Positions 51,434 through 60,456 are shown, numbered from the stretch's first letter. The stretch: 64,000 nucleotides of DNA from JBGTCD01 sp041749015 (GCA_041749015.1 JBGTCD010000155.1:41284-105283), one strand, 5' to 3'. Made by a program: numbers and translations. Notes: generated by a model not told the origin, from the sequence alone.

Positions 51434-52207
51434 ATGATTCACTACAAGTCCCTTGAGGAAATAGAGATCATTAAAGAAGGTGCTGAAATATTAGGACAAG
51501 CACATGGCGAAGTAGCTCGTATGGTAAAGCCCGGCGTGAAAACCGGGGATTTGGATAAAGTAGCTGAAGCCTTTATCCAGGATCATGGAGGGAAACCATC
51601 TTTTAAAAATTATAATGGATTCCCATCAGCGCTGTGTATTTCAGTGAATGAAAATGTGGTCCATGGATTTCCCGGCCCTTACGAGTTAAGGGAAGGCGAT
51701 ATCATCTCCATCGATTGTGGGGTGTATTTCAAGGGCTTTCATAGTGACTGCGCTTATACCTACCCAATTGGAACGGTGAGTGATGAAGTGCTGAAGTTAT
51801 TGAAAGTGACAAAAGAGTCACTTTATAAAGGTATCGAAGTAGCTGTAGCTGGAAACCGTATCGGTGATATAGGATTTGCAGTTCAGCAACATGTTTCGAC
51901 TTATGGGTATGGTATTGTGCGGGAGTTGGTAGGTCATGGTGTAGGTAAAAGTCTGCATGAAGGCCCTGAGGTACCCAACTATGGAAAGAGGGGCAAAGGC
52001 ACCTTGCTGAAACATGGGATGGTAATCGCTATAGAACCGATGATCAACCTGGGTACCAGAAATGTAATTCAGGAAAGTGATGGGTGGACCATCAGAACTT
52101 CTGACAGAAAGCCTTCGGCACACTATGAGCATACTGTAGCAGTGCTGGAGACCGGAACAGAAATTCTGACGACTCATAAGTATATAGAAGAAGTGTTTAA
52201 ATTTTAA
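51434..52207 (+). CDS. map: methionine aminopeptidase, type I
   Basis: 257 aa from the ATG at 51434 (a TTG is one codon before). Metal ligands in SIDCGVYFKGFHSDCAYTY (two Asp), VGHGVGKSLHE (His), AIEPMINLG (Glu) and the last Glu of the YEHTVAV segment. It removes N-terminal Met from new proteins; the place after secY is standard. Confidence 0.98.
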   Translation: MIHYKSLEEIEIIKEGAEILGQAHGEVARMVKPGVKTGDLDKVAEAFIQDHGGKPSFKNYNGFPSALCISVNENVVHGFPGPYELREGDIISIDCGVYFKGFHSDCAYTYPIGTVSDEVLKLLKVTKESLYKGIEVAVAGNRIGDIGFAVQQHVSTYGYGIVRELVGHGVGKSLHEGPEVPNYGKRGKGTLLKHGMVIAIEPMINLGTRNVIQESDGWTIRTSDRKPSAHYEHTVAVLETGTEILTTHKYIEEVFKF

Positions 52208-52208
52208 T

Positions 52209-52427
52209 ATGGCCAAACAAGAGTCAATAGAGCAGGACGGTACTATTATAGAGGCGCTTGGCAATGCCAGGTTTAGGGTAGAGCTTGAAAACGGACATCA
52301 GGTGATGGCCCATATCTCAGGAAAGATGAGAATGCACTATATTAAAATTTTACCGGGTGATAAAGTAAAATTAGAAATGTCACCTTACGATTTGAGCAAA
52401 GGAAGAATAGTATACAGATATAAATAA
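52209..52427 (+). CDS. infA: translation initiation factor IF-1
   Basis: 72 aa S1-like OB fold: AKQESIEQDGTIIEALGNAR, FRVELENGHQVMAHISGKMR, ILPGDKVKLEMSPYDLSKGR IVYR in order. Binds the A site of 30S during initiation. 1 bp after map. Confidence 0.99.
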   Translation: MAKQESIEQDGTIIEALGNARFRVELENGHQVMAHISGKMRMHYIKILPGDKVKLEMSPYDLSKGRIVYRYK

Positions 52428-52433
52428 AGAGTT

Positions 52434-52550
52434 ATGAAGGTAAAGACATCTGTTAAAAAGAGGAGCGCTGACTGCAAGATTATACGCAGAAAGGGCAGGC
52501 TCTATGTAATCAATAAAAAGAATCCGAGGTTTAAACAAAGACAAGGATAA
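52434..52550 (+). CDS. rpmJ: 50S ribosomal protein L36 (zinc-free form)
   Basis: 38 aa, read directly: ATG at 52434, TAA at 52548-52550. MKVKTSVKKRSADCKIIRRK then GRLYVINKKNPRFKQRQG. Only one of the usual Cys/His zinc ligands (C14) remains, which is the common state in Bacteroidota. Confidence 0.97.
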   Translation: MKVKTSVKKRSADCKIIRRKGRLYVINKKNPRFKQRQG

Positions 52551-52556
52551 AATATT

Positions 52557-52934
52557 ATGGCTAGAATATCTGGAGTTGATATCCCTGACAATAAGAGAGG
52601 CGAAGTAGCGCTGACCTACATTTACGGCATTGGCAGAAGTGCTGCCAATAGCATCCTGGAGCAGGCAGGGGTAGATGTAGAAAAAAAGGTAAAAGACTGG
52701 ACCGATGAGGAATCCAACGCTATCCGTACGCTCATTACTGAGCAGTTTAAGGTAGAGGGTGTACTCAAATCTGAGGTACAGCTGAGCATCAAAAGGCTTA
52801 TGGACATTGGTTGCTATCGCGGCCTGCGTCACAGAAAGGGGCTGCCAGTACGGGGACAGCGGACTAAAAACAACTCCAGAACCCGGAAAGGAAAAAGAAA
52901 GACAGTAGCCAATAAGAAAAAGGCCACTAAATAA
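52557..52934 (+). CDS. rpsM: 30S ribosomal protein S13
   Basis: 125 aa. ARISGVDIPDNKRGEVALTY, IYGIGRSAANSILEQAG, IKRLMDIGCYRGLRHRKGLP, VRGQRTKNNSRTRKG. Starts the rpsM-rpsK-rpsD-rpoA-rplQ (alpha) group. Confidence 0.99.
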   Translation: MARISGVDIPDNKRGEVALTYIYGIGRSAANSILEQAGVDVEKKVKDWTDEESNAIRTLITEQFKVEGVLKSEVQLSIKRLMDIGCYRGLRHRKGLPVRGQRTKNNSRTRKGKRKTVANKKKATK

Positions 52935-52959
52935 CCGGAGTTTGGTAACTGTATAAGAT

Positions 52960-53352
52960 ATGGCACAGAAAAGAAAAGATAAAGCAAAGAAAAGAGTCGT
53001 TAATGTAGAAGCTATCGGGCAAGCCCACATTAAAGCTTCCTTTAACAATATTATAATCTCTATTACCAATACCAGTGGCCAGGTGATTTCCTGGGCTTCT
53101 GCAGGTAAAATGGGTTTTAAAGGATCTAAGAAAAATACGCCTTATGCAGCACAGGTGGCCGCACAGGAATGTTCCCAAAAAGCCCATGAGCTTGGCCTTA
53201 GAAAGGTAGAAGTTTTTGTGAAAGGCCCAGGCTCAGGTAGAGAGTCAGCAATCAGGACGATCCAGAATACAGGGATAGAGATCACAGCGATTACAGATGT
53301 GACCCCGCTGCCTCATAACGGCTGCAGACCACCTAAGCGTAGAAGAGTTTAA
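52960..53352 (+). CDS. rpsK: 30S ribosomal protein S11
   Basis: 130 aa. GQAHIKASFNNIIISITNTS, GQVISWASAGKMGFKGSKKN, VFVKGPGSGRESAIRTIQNT, TDVTPLPHNGCRPPKRRRV. Platform protein of the 30S subunit. Confidence 0.99.
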   Translation: MAQKRKDKAKKRVVNVEAIGQAHIKASFNNIIISITNTSGQVISWASAGKMGFKGSKKNTPYAAQVAAQECSQKAHELGLRKVEVFVKGPGSGRESAIRTIQNTGIEITAITDVTPLPHNGCRPPKRRRV

Positions 53353-53370
53353 AAAATTATTATTTAAGAG

Positions 53371-53976
53371 ATGGCAAGATACAGAGGACCTAAAGACAAA
53401 AAAGCCAGAAGATTTGGTGAGCCGATATTCGGGCCCAGCAAAACTTTGCAAAAAAAGAATTACCCTCCCGGAATGCACGGTAAAGGCAGAAGGAGGAAAC
53501 AATCGGAATATGCAATTCAATTGATGGAAAAGCAGAAAGCCAAATACACCTATGGTGTGTTGGAAAAGCAATTTGCTAATCTTTTCGAGAAGGCTTCTCG
53601 TAAAGAAGGTATTACCGGTGAGGTATTACTTCAGTTATTGGAAGGCAGACTGGATAATATTGTGTTCCGTCTTGGTATTGGTCCATCGCGCAGGTCAGCG
53701 CGTCAGCTGGTATTGCACAAGCACGTTACGGTGAATGGTGATATTGTAAATATCCCTTCTTATTCTGTGAAACCAGGTGATGTCATCGCAGTAAGAGAGC
53801 GTTCAAAATCATTGGAGGCTATTACTAATAGTCTTGCCGCCGCTACATCAAAGCGTTATCCATGGCTGGAATGGGATTCCAGTGAACTTTCAGGAAAGTT
53901 AATTGCGCTTCCGGTAAGGGATGAGATTCCTGAGAATATTAATGAGCAGCTCATAGTAGAGCTTTACTCTAAGTAA
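53371..53976 (+). CDS. rpsD: 30S ribosomal protein S4
   Basis: 201 aa. ARYRGPKDKKARRFGEPIFG, YPPGMHGKGRRRKQSEYAIQ, then the S4 RNA-binding domain LEGRLDNIVFRLGIGPSRRS. Primary 16S binder and known translational repressor of the alpha operon in E. coli. Confidence 0.99.
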   Translation: MARYRGPKDKKARRFGEPIFGPSKTLQKKNYPPGMHGKGRRRKQSEYAIQLMEKQKAKYTYGVLEKQFANLFEKASRKEGITGEVLLQLLEGRLDNIVFRLGIGPSRRSARQLVLHKHVTVNGDIVNIPSYSVKPGDVIAVRERSKSLEAITNSLAAATSKRYPWLEWDSSELSGKLIALPVRDEIPENINEQLIVELYSK

Positions 53977-54011
53977 TCAATATAATTTTAATTTAAAGCA
54001 GACTATCAGAT

Positions 54012-55001
54012 ATGTCAATATTAGCATTTCAAATGCCTGAAAAGGTAGTAATGGAAAAAGCCGATGATTTCCACGGCCTATTTACATTCAAACCTTTGGA
54101 AAAAGGTTACGGCGTTACCATCGGTAATGCACTCAGAAGGATATTATTATCCTCACTGGAGGGATATGCCATAACTGGTATCAAAGTACCCGGTATTTTA
54201 CATGAATTTTCCACCATCGAAGGGGTTGTAGAAGATGTTTCAGAAATTATTCTGAACCTTAAGATGGTGCGTTTTAGGAAAATCGGCGAGTCTTTTGATA
54301 ATAAGGTAACTGTTACTGTCAAGAATCAAAAGCAATTCAAGGCAGGTGATATTGGTAAATTTACCTCTGCTTTCGAAATTCTGAACCCTGATTTTGTCAT
54401 CTGTAATCTGGATGATAAAGCCGAGTTTGAAATGGAAATTACCGTTGACAAAGGCAGAGGGTACTTGCCCGCAGAAGAAAGCAAGCCCAATGAGCAGGTA
54501 TTTGGATTCATTCCTATTGACGCAGTATTTACACCAGTAAAAAATGTGAAATATAGCGTAGAAAATACCAGGGTAGAGCAGAAGACTGACTATGAGCAGC
54601 TCATCCTTGATATTGAGACTGATGGCTCTATTCACCCTGAGTTGGCACTAGAAGGAGCAGCGCACATCCTGATTCAGCATTTTATGTTATTTTCTGATAA
54701 GTCTATTGAGCTGGAATCTGACAAAGAAGGTGAGATCGAGCAGGTGGATGAAGAAATGTTGCACATGAGGAAGCTGCTTAAAACCCAACTCAATGATTTG
54801 GATCTGTCTGTAAGAGCATATAATTGCCTTAAGGCTGCCGATGTAAAAACATTGGGTGACCTGGTAAGGTTGGAGATTTCTGACATGATGAAGTTCAGGA
54901 ACTTTGGTAAAAAGTCGCTTGCAGAACTTGAGCAACTGGTCCAGGAGAAAAACCTTACTTTTGGTATGGACCTGGGCAAATATAAATTAGAAGAAGAGTA
55001 A
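54012..55001 (+). CDS. rpoA: DNA-directed RNA polymerase subunit alpha
   Basis: 329 aa. N-terminal dimerisation domain with FKPLEKGYGVTIGNALRRIL and LSSLEGYAITGIKV; linker; C-terminal domain with LKAADVKTLGDLVRLEISDM and FGKKSLAELEQLVQEKNLTF. Completes the core polymerase with rpoB and rpoC in the same window. Confidence 0.99.
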   Translation: MSILAFQMPEKVVMEKADDFHGLFTFKPLEKGYGVTIGNALRRILLSSLEGYAITGIKVPGILHEFSTIEGVVEDVSEIILNLKMVRFRKIGESFDNKVTVTVKNQKQFKAGDIGKFTSAFEILNPDFVICNLDDKAEFEMEITVDKGRGYLPAEESKPNEQVFGFIPIDAVFTPVKNVKYSVENTRVEQKTDYEQLILDIETDGSIHPELALEGAAHILIQHFMLFSDKSIELESDKEGEIEQVDEEMLHMRKLLKTQLNDLDLSVRAYNCLKAADVKTLGDLVRLEISDMMKFRNFGKKSLAELEQLVQEKNLTFGMDLGKYKLEEE

Positions 55002-55043
55002 AAATATCCCGGACGGTAACGTCGGGTAAATGATAAAGGCATC

Positions 55044-55745
55044 ATGAGACACGGTAAAAAATTTAACCACTTAAGCAGAAAATCAGCCCATCGTAAAGCG
55101 ATGCTGTCCAACATGGCGACCTCCCTTATTTTACATAAGAGGATTACTACTACTGTACCCAAGGCCAAGGCCCTGAGGAAATATGTAGAGCCATTGCTTA
55201 CCAAGTCAAAAGAGGATACAACCCACTCCAGAAGAACGGTTTTTTCGTACCTTCAAAATAAGGAGTCTGTTCAAACCCTTTTTGATGACGTAGCGTCTCA
55301 TATCGCAGAAAGACCAGGTGGCTATACCCGCATCCTTAAGACCGGATACAGGCTTGGTGACAATGCAGAGATGTGCATTATCGAGCTGGTTGATTATAAT
55401 GAATTGATGCTACAGGAAGAAAAGGCATCGAAATCAAAAACCAGAAGAAGCCGGAGGGGTGGTAAAAAATCGACTGATGCTGAGGCTAAGCAGGCAGAGG
55501 CAGCAGCTCCTGAAATGGCAGCAGAAGAGGAAACACCAGAAGCCGCCACTGTGGCTCCTGAAGTGGAAGAGCCTGAGGCCACAGCAGTCCCTGAGGTGGA
55601 AGAGCCCGAAGTAGAAGAGGCTCAGGAAGAGAAAAGTGAAGAAACACCTAAAGCGGAAGCTAAAGTATCCGAAACTCCTGAGGCTGAAGAGACCAATGAA
55701 AAAGAGAATGATTCTGATGAAGATCAGGAGGAGGAGAAAAAATAA
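55044..55745 (+). CDS. rplQ: 50S ribosomal protein L17 with long acidic C-terminal tail
   Basis: 233 aa against ~120 for the usual protein. Residues 1-~118 are L17: MRHGKKFNHLSRKSAHRKAM, RITTTVPKAKALRKYVEPLL, GYTRILKTGYRLGDNAEMCI. A basic stretch (KSKTRRSRRGGKK) follows and then ~100 residues of Glu/Ala/Pro-rich low complexity with PEVEEPE repeats. Long L17 tails are known in this phylum; their role is unclear. Followed by a strong terminator. Confidence 0.98.
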   Translation: MRHGKKFNHLSRKSAHRKAMLSNMATSLILHKRITTTVPKAKALRKYVEPLLTKSKEDTTHSRRTVFSYLQNKESVQTLFDDVASHIAERPGGYTRILKTGYRLGDNAEMCIIELVDYNELMLQEEKASKSKTRRSRRGGKKSTDAEAKQAEAAAPEMAAEEETPEAATVAPEVEEPEATAVPEVEEPEVEEAQEEKSEETPKAEAKVSETPEAEETNEKENDSDEDQEEEKK

Positions 55746-55766
55746 TAAGAAATATCTCTTATTTTT

Positions 55767-55800
55767 AAAGGGATCGGGTGTACATCCGATCCCTTTTTTT
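55767..55800 (+). terminator. rplQ terminator (end of alpha operon)
   Basis: Perfect 11-bp stem AAAGGGATCGG/CCGATCCCTTT and a T run; the T run merges with the -7 element of the carA promoter. Confidence 0.88.
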
Positions 55801-55807
55801 ATTTTTG
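55800..55807 (+). promoter_or_regulatory. -7 element of the carA promoter
   Basis: TATTTTTG followed by CAG, 20 bp upstream of the carA ATG. The -33 place falls in the terminator stem and lacks TTTG. Confidence 0.6.
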
Positions 55808-55826
55808 CAGTGAGATTTAAAATTTG

Positions 55827-56954
55827 ATGACCGAATTTAAAAAAGAAAAAGCACACCTGCTACTTGAAGATGGGACCTACATGGAGGGCACCCTGATCGG
55901 AAAACCCGGTACTGCGGGAGGAGAAATTTGTTTCAATACTGGCATGACGGGATATCAGGAAATATATACTGATCCCTCTTATTATGGTCAGGTGGTCATC
56001 AACACCACCGCCCATATTGGCAATTACGGAGTCATGGACCAGGACGAAGAAGAATCAAGTACCCCTAAAGTGAGAGCCATCATCGTCAATGAATTCTCTG
56101 AAATTTACAGCAGGTATAAAGCATCTAAGAGCCTTCAAGAATACCTTGAGCATCATGGGGTTACTGGCATCTCCGGAATCGATACCCGCAAGCTGGTCAG
56201 GCATGTTCGTAATAAAGGGGCGATGAACTGCATCATTTCTTCCGAATTAAATACTAAGGAGGCCCTAAAAAAAGCCCTTGCTGAAATTCCCAAAATGGAA
56301 GGGCTTGAGTTGTCGTCAGTGGTAGCCACCAAGAAAGCTTATACCATTGGTGATGAGGCTGCTGGGATCAGGATAGCTGTTCTTGATCTTGGCATCAAAT
56401 CAAGCATTCTGACCAATCTTGTAAAAAGAGGCTGTTATTGTAAGGTATTTCCGGCCAAAACGGATTTTTCTGAAATGGATTCCTGGAATCCAGACGGGTA
56501 TTTTATCTCCAATGGCCCGGGCGATCCAGCGGTGATGGATTATGCGGTAACTACCGTCAAAAATATATTAGACTCCGGCAAGCCTTTATTTGGTATTTGC
56601 CTGGGACACCAGATGCTCGCAAGAGCCTGTGGTATTACTACCTATAAAATGCATCATGGCCATAGAGGCATCAACCACCCCGTGAAAAACTTAATTACCG
56701 GTAAAGGAGAAATCACTTCCCAGAACCACGGGTTTACGGTGGATGAAGAAGAGGTAAAAAAATCAAATCAATTAGAGATCACCCATATCCATTTAAATGA
56801 TCAAACGATAGCGGGAATTAAAGTAATTGATAAAAAAGCATTTTCTGTTCAGTACCATCCTGAGGCATCTCCCGGCCCACACGATTCAAGGTATCTTTTT
56901 GACGACTTCCTGGCCCTTATAAAAGCTGGGGAGAAAACTTTTGCAAAAAATTAA
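55827..56954 (+). CDS. carA: carbamoyl-phosphate synthase, small (glutaminase) subunit
   Basis: 375 aa from the ATG at 55827 (a TTG is one codon before). N-terminal domain with GEICFNTGMTGYQEIYTDPS and GISGIDTRKLVRHVRNKG; class I glutamine amidotransferase domain with the nucleophile Cys258 in GICLGHQM and the HPEASPGPHD pair (His344, Glu346). It supplies ammonia for carbamoyl phosphate in arginine and pyrimidine synthesis. carB is not adjacent; enolase follows after 10 bp. Confidence 0.98.
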   Translation: MTEFKKEKAHLLLEDGTYMEGTLIGKPGTAGGEICFNTGMTGYQEIYTDPSYYGQVVINTTAHIGNYGVMDQDEEESSTPKVRAIIVNEFSEIYSRYKASKSLQEYLEHHGVTGISGIDTRKLVRHVRNKGAMNCIISSELNTKEALKKALAEIPKMEGLELSSVVATKKAYTIGDEAAGIRIAVLDLGIKSSILTNLVKRGCYCKVFPAKTDFSEMDSWNPDGYFISNGPGDPAVMDYAVTTVKNILDSGKPLFGICLGHQMLARACGITTYKMHHGHRGINHPVKNLITGKGEITSQNHGFTVDEEEVKKSNQLEITHIHLNDQTIAGIKVIDKKAFSVQYHPEASPGPHDSRYLFDDFLALIKAGEKTFAKN

Positions 56955-56964
56955 AAACCATATT

Positions 56965-58239
56965 ATGAGTATCATTCAACATATTAGTGCAAGACAAATT
57001 CTCGACTCCAGAGGCAATCCTACTGTAGAGGTAGATGTATATACCGAAAATGGCATGGTTGGCAGAGCTGCTGTACCATCAGGTGCATCTACTGGCAAGC
57101 ACGAGGCGGTAGAGCTAAGGGATGGGGACAAGCGTGCCTATATGGGGAAGGGAGTACTCAAGGCTGTAGCTAATGTTAATGATACTATCGCTGAGGAGTT
57201 AGTTGGGTTTTCAGTTTTTGAGCAGAATCTAATTGATAAGGTAATGATTGAGCTTGATGGCACAGAAAACAAATCCAAACTTGGTGCAAATGCCATGCTT
57301 GGAGTATCCCTCGCTGTGGCTAAAGCCGCGGCGCAGGAAGCAGCCCAGCCTTTGTTCAGATACATTGGTGGTGTAAATGCCAACACCTTGCCTGTGCCCA
57401 TGATGAACATCCTCAATGGAGGCAGCCATGCTGATAACAATATCGACTTTCAGGAATTTATGGTAATGCCTCATGGTGCGGACACATTTTCAGAAGCATT
57501 GCGGATGGGTGTAGAAATTTTTCATAACCTTAAAAAGGTGTTGGCTGATATGGGTCATTCTACCAATGTAGGAGATGAGGGCGGGTTTGCGCCGAATTTA
57601 AAATCAAACGAGGAAGCCATCGAGGTGGTGCTTAGGGCCATTGAGAAGGCTGGGTTCAAACCAGGAGATGATGTGATGATCGCGATGGACCCTGCTGCTT
57701 CAGAATATTATGATGAAAAGAAAAAAGTTTACAGGTTGTCCTCAGTAGGTCAGGAGCTCACCTCTGATGAAATGGTAGATTATTGGGTCACCTGGGCCAA
57801 TAAATATCCGATCAGGTCACTTGAAGATGCCATGCAGGAGGATGACTGGAGTGGCTGGAAAAACCTGACTGATAAAATTGGCAATAAGGTGCAGTTGGTA
57901 GGGGATGACCTTTTCGTGACCAATGTAAAAAGACTTCAAAAAGGCATCGATCAAAAAGTGGCCAATTCTATACTGATTAAAGTTAATCAGATAGGCACCC
58001 TCACTGAAACCATTGATGCCATCAATCTTGCAAGACGAAATTCTTATACCAGTGTGATATCCCACCGTTCTGGAGAGACTGAAGATAATACCATCGCTGA
58101 TCTTGCGGTAGCACTTAATACGGGTCAGATTAAGACGGGGTCTGCCTCCAGATCTGACCGTTTGGCGAAGTATAATCAACTTCTGAGGATCGAGGAGGAA
58201 TTGGCTGAAACAGCTTATTTCCCTGGTAAAAATTTCTAA
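56965..58239 (+). CDS. eno: enolase
   Basis: 424 aa from the ATG at 56965; an upstream in-frame TTG (56941) overlaps carA and is less likely. ARQILDSRGNPTVEVDVYTE, GASTGKHEAVELRDGD, VGDEGGFAPNLKSNEEAIEV, MDPAASEYYDE with a Mg ligand, LVGDDLFVTN and SHRSGETEDNTIADLAV. It converts 2-phosphoglycerate to phosphoenolpyruvate. Confidence 0.99.
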   Translation: MSIIQHISARQILDSRGNPTVEVDVYTENGMVGRAAVPSGASTGKHEAVELRDGDKRAYMGKGVLKAVANVNDTIAEELVGFSVFEQNLIDKVMIELDGTENKSKLGANAMLGVSLAVAKAAAQEAAQPLFRYIGGVNANTLPVPMMNILNGGSHADNNIDFQEFMVMPHGADTFSEALRMGVEIFHNLKKVLADMGHSTNVGDEGGFAPNLKSNEEAIEVVLRAIEKAGFKPGDDVMIAMDPAASEYYDEKKKVYRLSSVGQELTSDEMVDYWVTWANKYPIRSLEDAMQEDDWSGWKNLTDKIGNKVQLVGDDLFVTNVKRLQKGIDQKVANSILIKVNQIGTLTETIDAINLARRNSYTSVISHRSGETEDNTIADLAVALNTGQIKTGSASRSDRLAKYNQLLRIEEELAETAYFPGKNF

Positions 58240-58295
58240 GGAGAATTATTTTTCTGGAATTATGTTTATAAATTGGGAATAAATTTTTTCAAGCC

Positions 58296-58586
58296 ATGCT
58301 TAATAAGCTTCCAGGATTTACCAAAAACAAATATTTTTTAACTGGTGTTTTATTCCTTTTCTGGATGATTTTTCTGGATTCCAATGATTTTGTCTCTCAA
58401 TACAAGCTTGGCAAAAGGGTGAAAACTCTGAAGAACGAAAAAGAATACTTCCAGCAAAAAATCCAGGAGGTAAGGGCAGAGCGGGAAGAATTATTGAGTA
58501 ATCCTGATCTGCTTGAAAAATTTGCCAGAGAAAAATATCTCATGAAAAGGCCAGAAGAAGATTTGTTTATTATTGAAGTAAAGTAG
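58296..58586 (+). CDS. septum formation initiator family protein (FtsB/DivIC-like)
   Basis: 96 aa. Short cytoplasmic start, one transmembrane helix (NKYFLTGVLFLFWMIFLDSN), a periplasmic coiled coil (LGKRVKTLKNEKEYFQQKIQ onward) and the family end segment NPDLLEKFAREKYLMKRPEE DLFII in order. This matches FtsB/DivIC, the bitopic division protein that pairs with FtsL and FtsQ/DivIB. The place after enolase is also that of ftsB in many bacteria. Confidence 0.93.
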   Translation: MLNKLPGFTKNKYFLTGVLFLFWMIFLDSNDFVSQYKLGKRVKTLKNEKEYFQQKIQEVRAEREELLSNPDLLEKFAREKYLMKRPEEDLFIIEVK

Positions 58587-58593
58587 AACACTG

Positions 58594-59160
58594 ATGCGGA
58601 ATTGGGTGTATATCTTCTTAATCGCAGTTTTATTTTCAAGTTCGGCCATAGCTCAAAATCCTGAACCGGTATTCGAAGATGACAAGTTTAAAGACCGGAT
58701 ATATCTGGGAGGCAATTTTGGGTTGATGTTTGGTACCTTCACTTTTGTGGATGTATCACCTCTGGTAGGTTATAGAGTCACCAATGATTTCAGTGTAGGA
58801 CTTGGGGCAACCTACATATACTGGAGCGGTTCCTATCGGACTTTTTCTGGTAATCAGGTTAACTACAAGTCCAACATTTATGGTGGCAGAGTCTTCGCCA
58901 GGCATAATGTATTTAAGAATTATTTTCTGCACGCAGAGTATGAATCACTGAACTTTCAGTTTTATAATCCCTTAGCTGGAGCAGGTGAACTGCAAAGGGA
59001 GTGGGTACCTGGACTGATGTTAGGCGGTGGGCTCTTCCAACCATTGGGTCGCCGATCAGGGATTAATATGATGGTGCTTTACAATGTGTTGCACGACAAT
59101 ATAAGATCTCCATATAATTCTCCTTTTATCATTCGGGCAGGTATTACCGGCGGATTTTAG
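58594..59160 (+). CDS. small outer-membrane beta-barrel protein
   Basis: 188 aa. Signal peptide MRNWVYIFLIAVLFSSSAIA. The mature protein (~165 aa) has eight or so alternating strands: RIYLGGNFGLMFGTFTFVDV, SPLVGYRVTNDFSVGLGATY, GGRVFARHNVFKNYFLHAEY, NMMVLYNVLHDN and the final PFIIRAGITGGF. It resembles the C-terminal domain of the protein at 3017-4330. It begins 7 bp after the FtsB-like gene and overlaps the convergent Ldh gene by 17 bp. Role unknown. Confidence 0.82.
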   Translation: MRNWVYIFLIAVLFSSSAIAQNPEPVFEDDKFKDRIYLGGNFGLMFGTFTFVDVSPLVGYRVTNDFSVGLGATYIYWSGSYRTFSGNQVNYKSNIYGGRVFARHNVFKNYFLHAEYESLNFQFYNPLAGAGELQREWVPGLMLGGGLFQPLGRRSGINMMVLYNVLHDNIRSPYNSPFIIRAGITGGF

Positions 59161-60229
59161 CAGGAAATTTAACCTTCATTTTATTGGCAAGATCTTTTAA
59201 CTCTTCTTCTACTTTAGAGTTGAGGGCAATACCATCTCGTTTTCTAATAATTTCCTGCTCGCTCTCCGGATCCCCGGGAATCAGTACCTTTTCATGACCA
59301 GCAGCGGGCTTGGCCCCACGGAATCTCCGGATCCATTTGTCCATATTTTCTTTGAATTCATCTACAGACCTAAAGGCATCAATCCGCATAGCGCCTACCA
59401 TGTGCCCAAGGCCTTCCCCGACATGGTCTTCCGGAAGGGGTAAAAAACTCACAAACGGCGGGGCCCAGGGGCCGTAACCGGCCCCAGAGAGCACGGCAGA
59501 CAGGATGTCTACCGAAGCCCCGAGGCAATACCCCTTATGGCTGCCGTGCTCTCTATCGCTGCCTAAAGGCAGCAAGGCCCCGCCAGATTTAAGCTCATGC
59601 GGATTGGTAGTCGGTGCCCCCACCGGGTCCTGCACCCACCCCAGCGGGGCCAATTGATCTTGTCTTTGCAGTATTTCCAGCTTGCCGTTGGCCGCAGTGG
59701 TGGTAGCAAAATCAGCTACAAAGGGAGGTTCTGCACCAGCAGGGATGGCAATAGCAATTGGATTGGTACCCAGCATCCGTTCTGACGAAAAGGTAGGGGC
59801 TACCAGAGGGCTGGCATTGGTCATGGCAAACCCAATCATATCATGCTCAAGAGCCATCATGGCATGGTAGCCTGCAATCCCAAAATGATTGGAATTCTTC
59901 ACCGCTACCCATGCGGTACCGGTAGACTTTGCCTTATTGATGGCTATAGCCATGGCCTTAGGCGCTACTACAAGGCCAAGGCCGGCATCCCCATCAACCA
60001 GGGCCGTGGAAAGTGCTTCTCTGAGAATTTTAATTTCAGGCTTTGGGTTGATACGGCCGGCTTCCCATAGTCTGTGATACCCGGTGACCCTTGCCAGTCC
60101 ATGAGAATCAATGCCTCTCAGGTCGGCTTTGATCAGGACTTCTGCTGCCAAATCAGCATCCCCGGCATTGCAGCCTATTTTGGCAAATATTTCCTTTAAA
60201 AAATCTTCTAGATCAGTATGGTGGTACAT
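59144..60229 (-). CDS. Ldh family NAD(P)-dependent oxidoreductase (malate/L-lactate/ureidoglycolate dehydrogenase type)
   Basis: 361 aa. DLRGIDSHGLARVTGYHRLW near the N-terminus, WVAVKNSNHFGIAGYHAMMA, ERMLGTNPIAIAIPAGAEPP, FVADFATTTAANGKLEI and EHGSHKGYCLGASVDILSAV, all hallmarks of the type-2 malate/L-sulfolactate dehydrogenase fold, distinct from classical Rossmann MDH. The substrate cannot be told from sequence. Minus strand, single gene with a TACTTTTG -7 element 22 bp upstream. Confidence 0.94.
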   Translation of the reverse strand: MYHHTDLEDFLKEIFAKIGCNAGDADLAAEVLIKADLRGIDSHGLARVTGYHRLWEAGRINPKPEIKILREALSTALVDGDAGLGLVVAPKAMAIAINKAKSTGTAWVAVKNSNHFGIAGYHAMMALEHDMIGFAMTNASPLVAPTFSSERMLGTNPIAIAIPAGAEPPFVADFATTTAANGKLEILQRQDQLAPLGWVQDPVGAPTTNPHELKSGGALLPLGSDREHGSHKGYCLGASVDILSAVLSGAGYGPWAPPFVSFLPLPEDHVGEGLGHMVGAMRIDAFRSVDEFKENMDKWIRRFRGAKPAAGHEKVLIPGDPESEQEIIRKRDGIALNSKVEEELKDLANKMKVKFPAKIRR

Positions 60230-60250
60230 GAATCAATTTTTTAATACGCA

Positions 60251-60258
60251 CAAAAGTA
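60251..60258 (-). promoter_or_regulatory. -7 element of the Ldh-family gene
   Basis: The minus strand reads TACTTTTG. No clear -33 TTTG. The leader would be about 15 nt. Confidence 0.5.
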
Positions 60259-60317
60259 GAAAAAATATGCGGGGTTTTGTCCCTTTCTGCGCTTTTGCAA
60301 GGCGTGTGATTAAAAGG

Positions 60318-60414
60318 GAAGGTTTTGTATATTTACTGGAAGGTTAAGGTCACGACAGTGCATCAGATTATCTTGGAAATGAATCTTTACTTGAAATTGA
60401 CAAGATTAAGTAAG
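60318..60414 (+). repeat. copy B of the diverged 97-bp repeat shared with 2784-2880
   Basis: Aligns without gaps to copy A. It lies just upstream of the broken lipoprotein gene and forms part of a frame running into it; this copy opens with GAAGGTTTTGTATAT, again like the RHS core text EGFVY. Confidence 0.6.
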
Positions 60415-60456
60415 CTAGGTGCCAAGCCATTGCAAAAGCGTGCGAGAATTTGGATC

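Noticed and set aside
55434..55856. Antisense Phe/Leu-rich frame opposite the rplQ tail
   Set aside because: It is the reverse of Glu/Ala codon-rich low-complexity sequence; not a real membrane protein.
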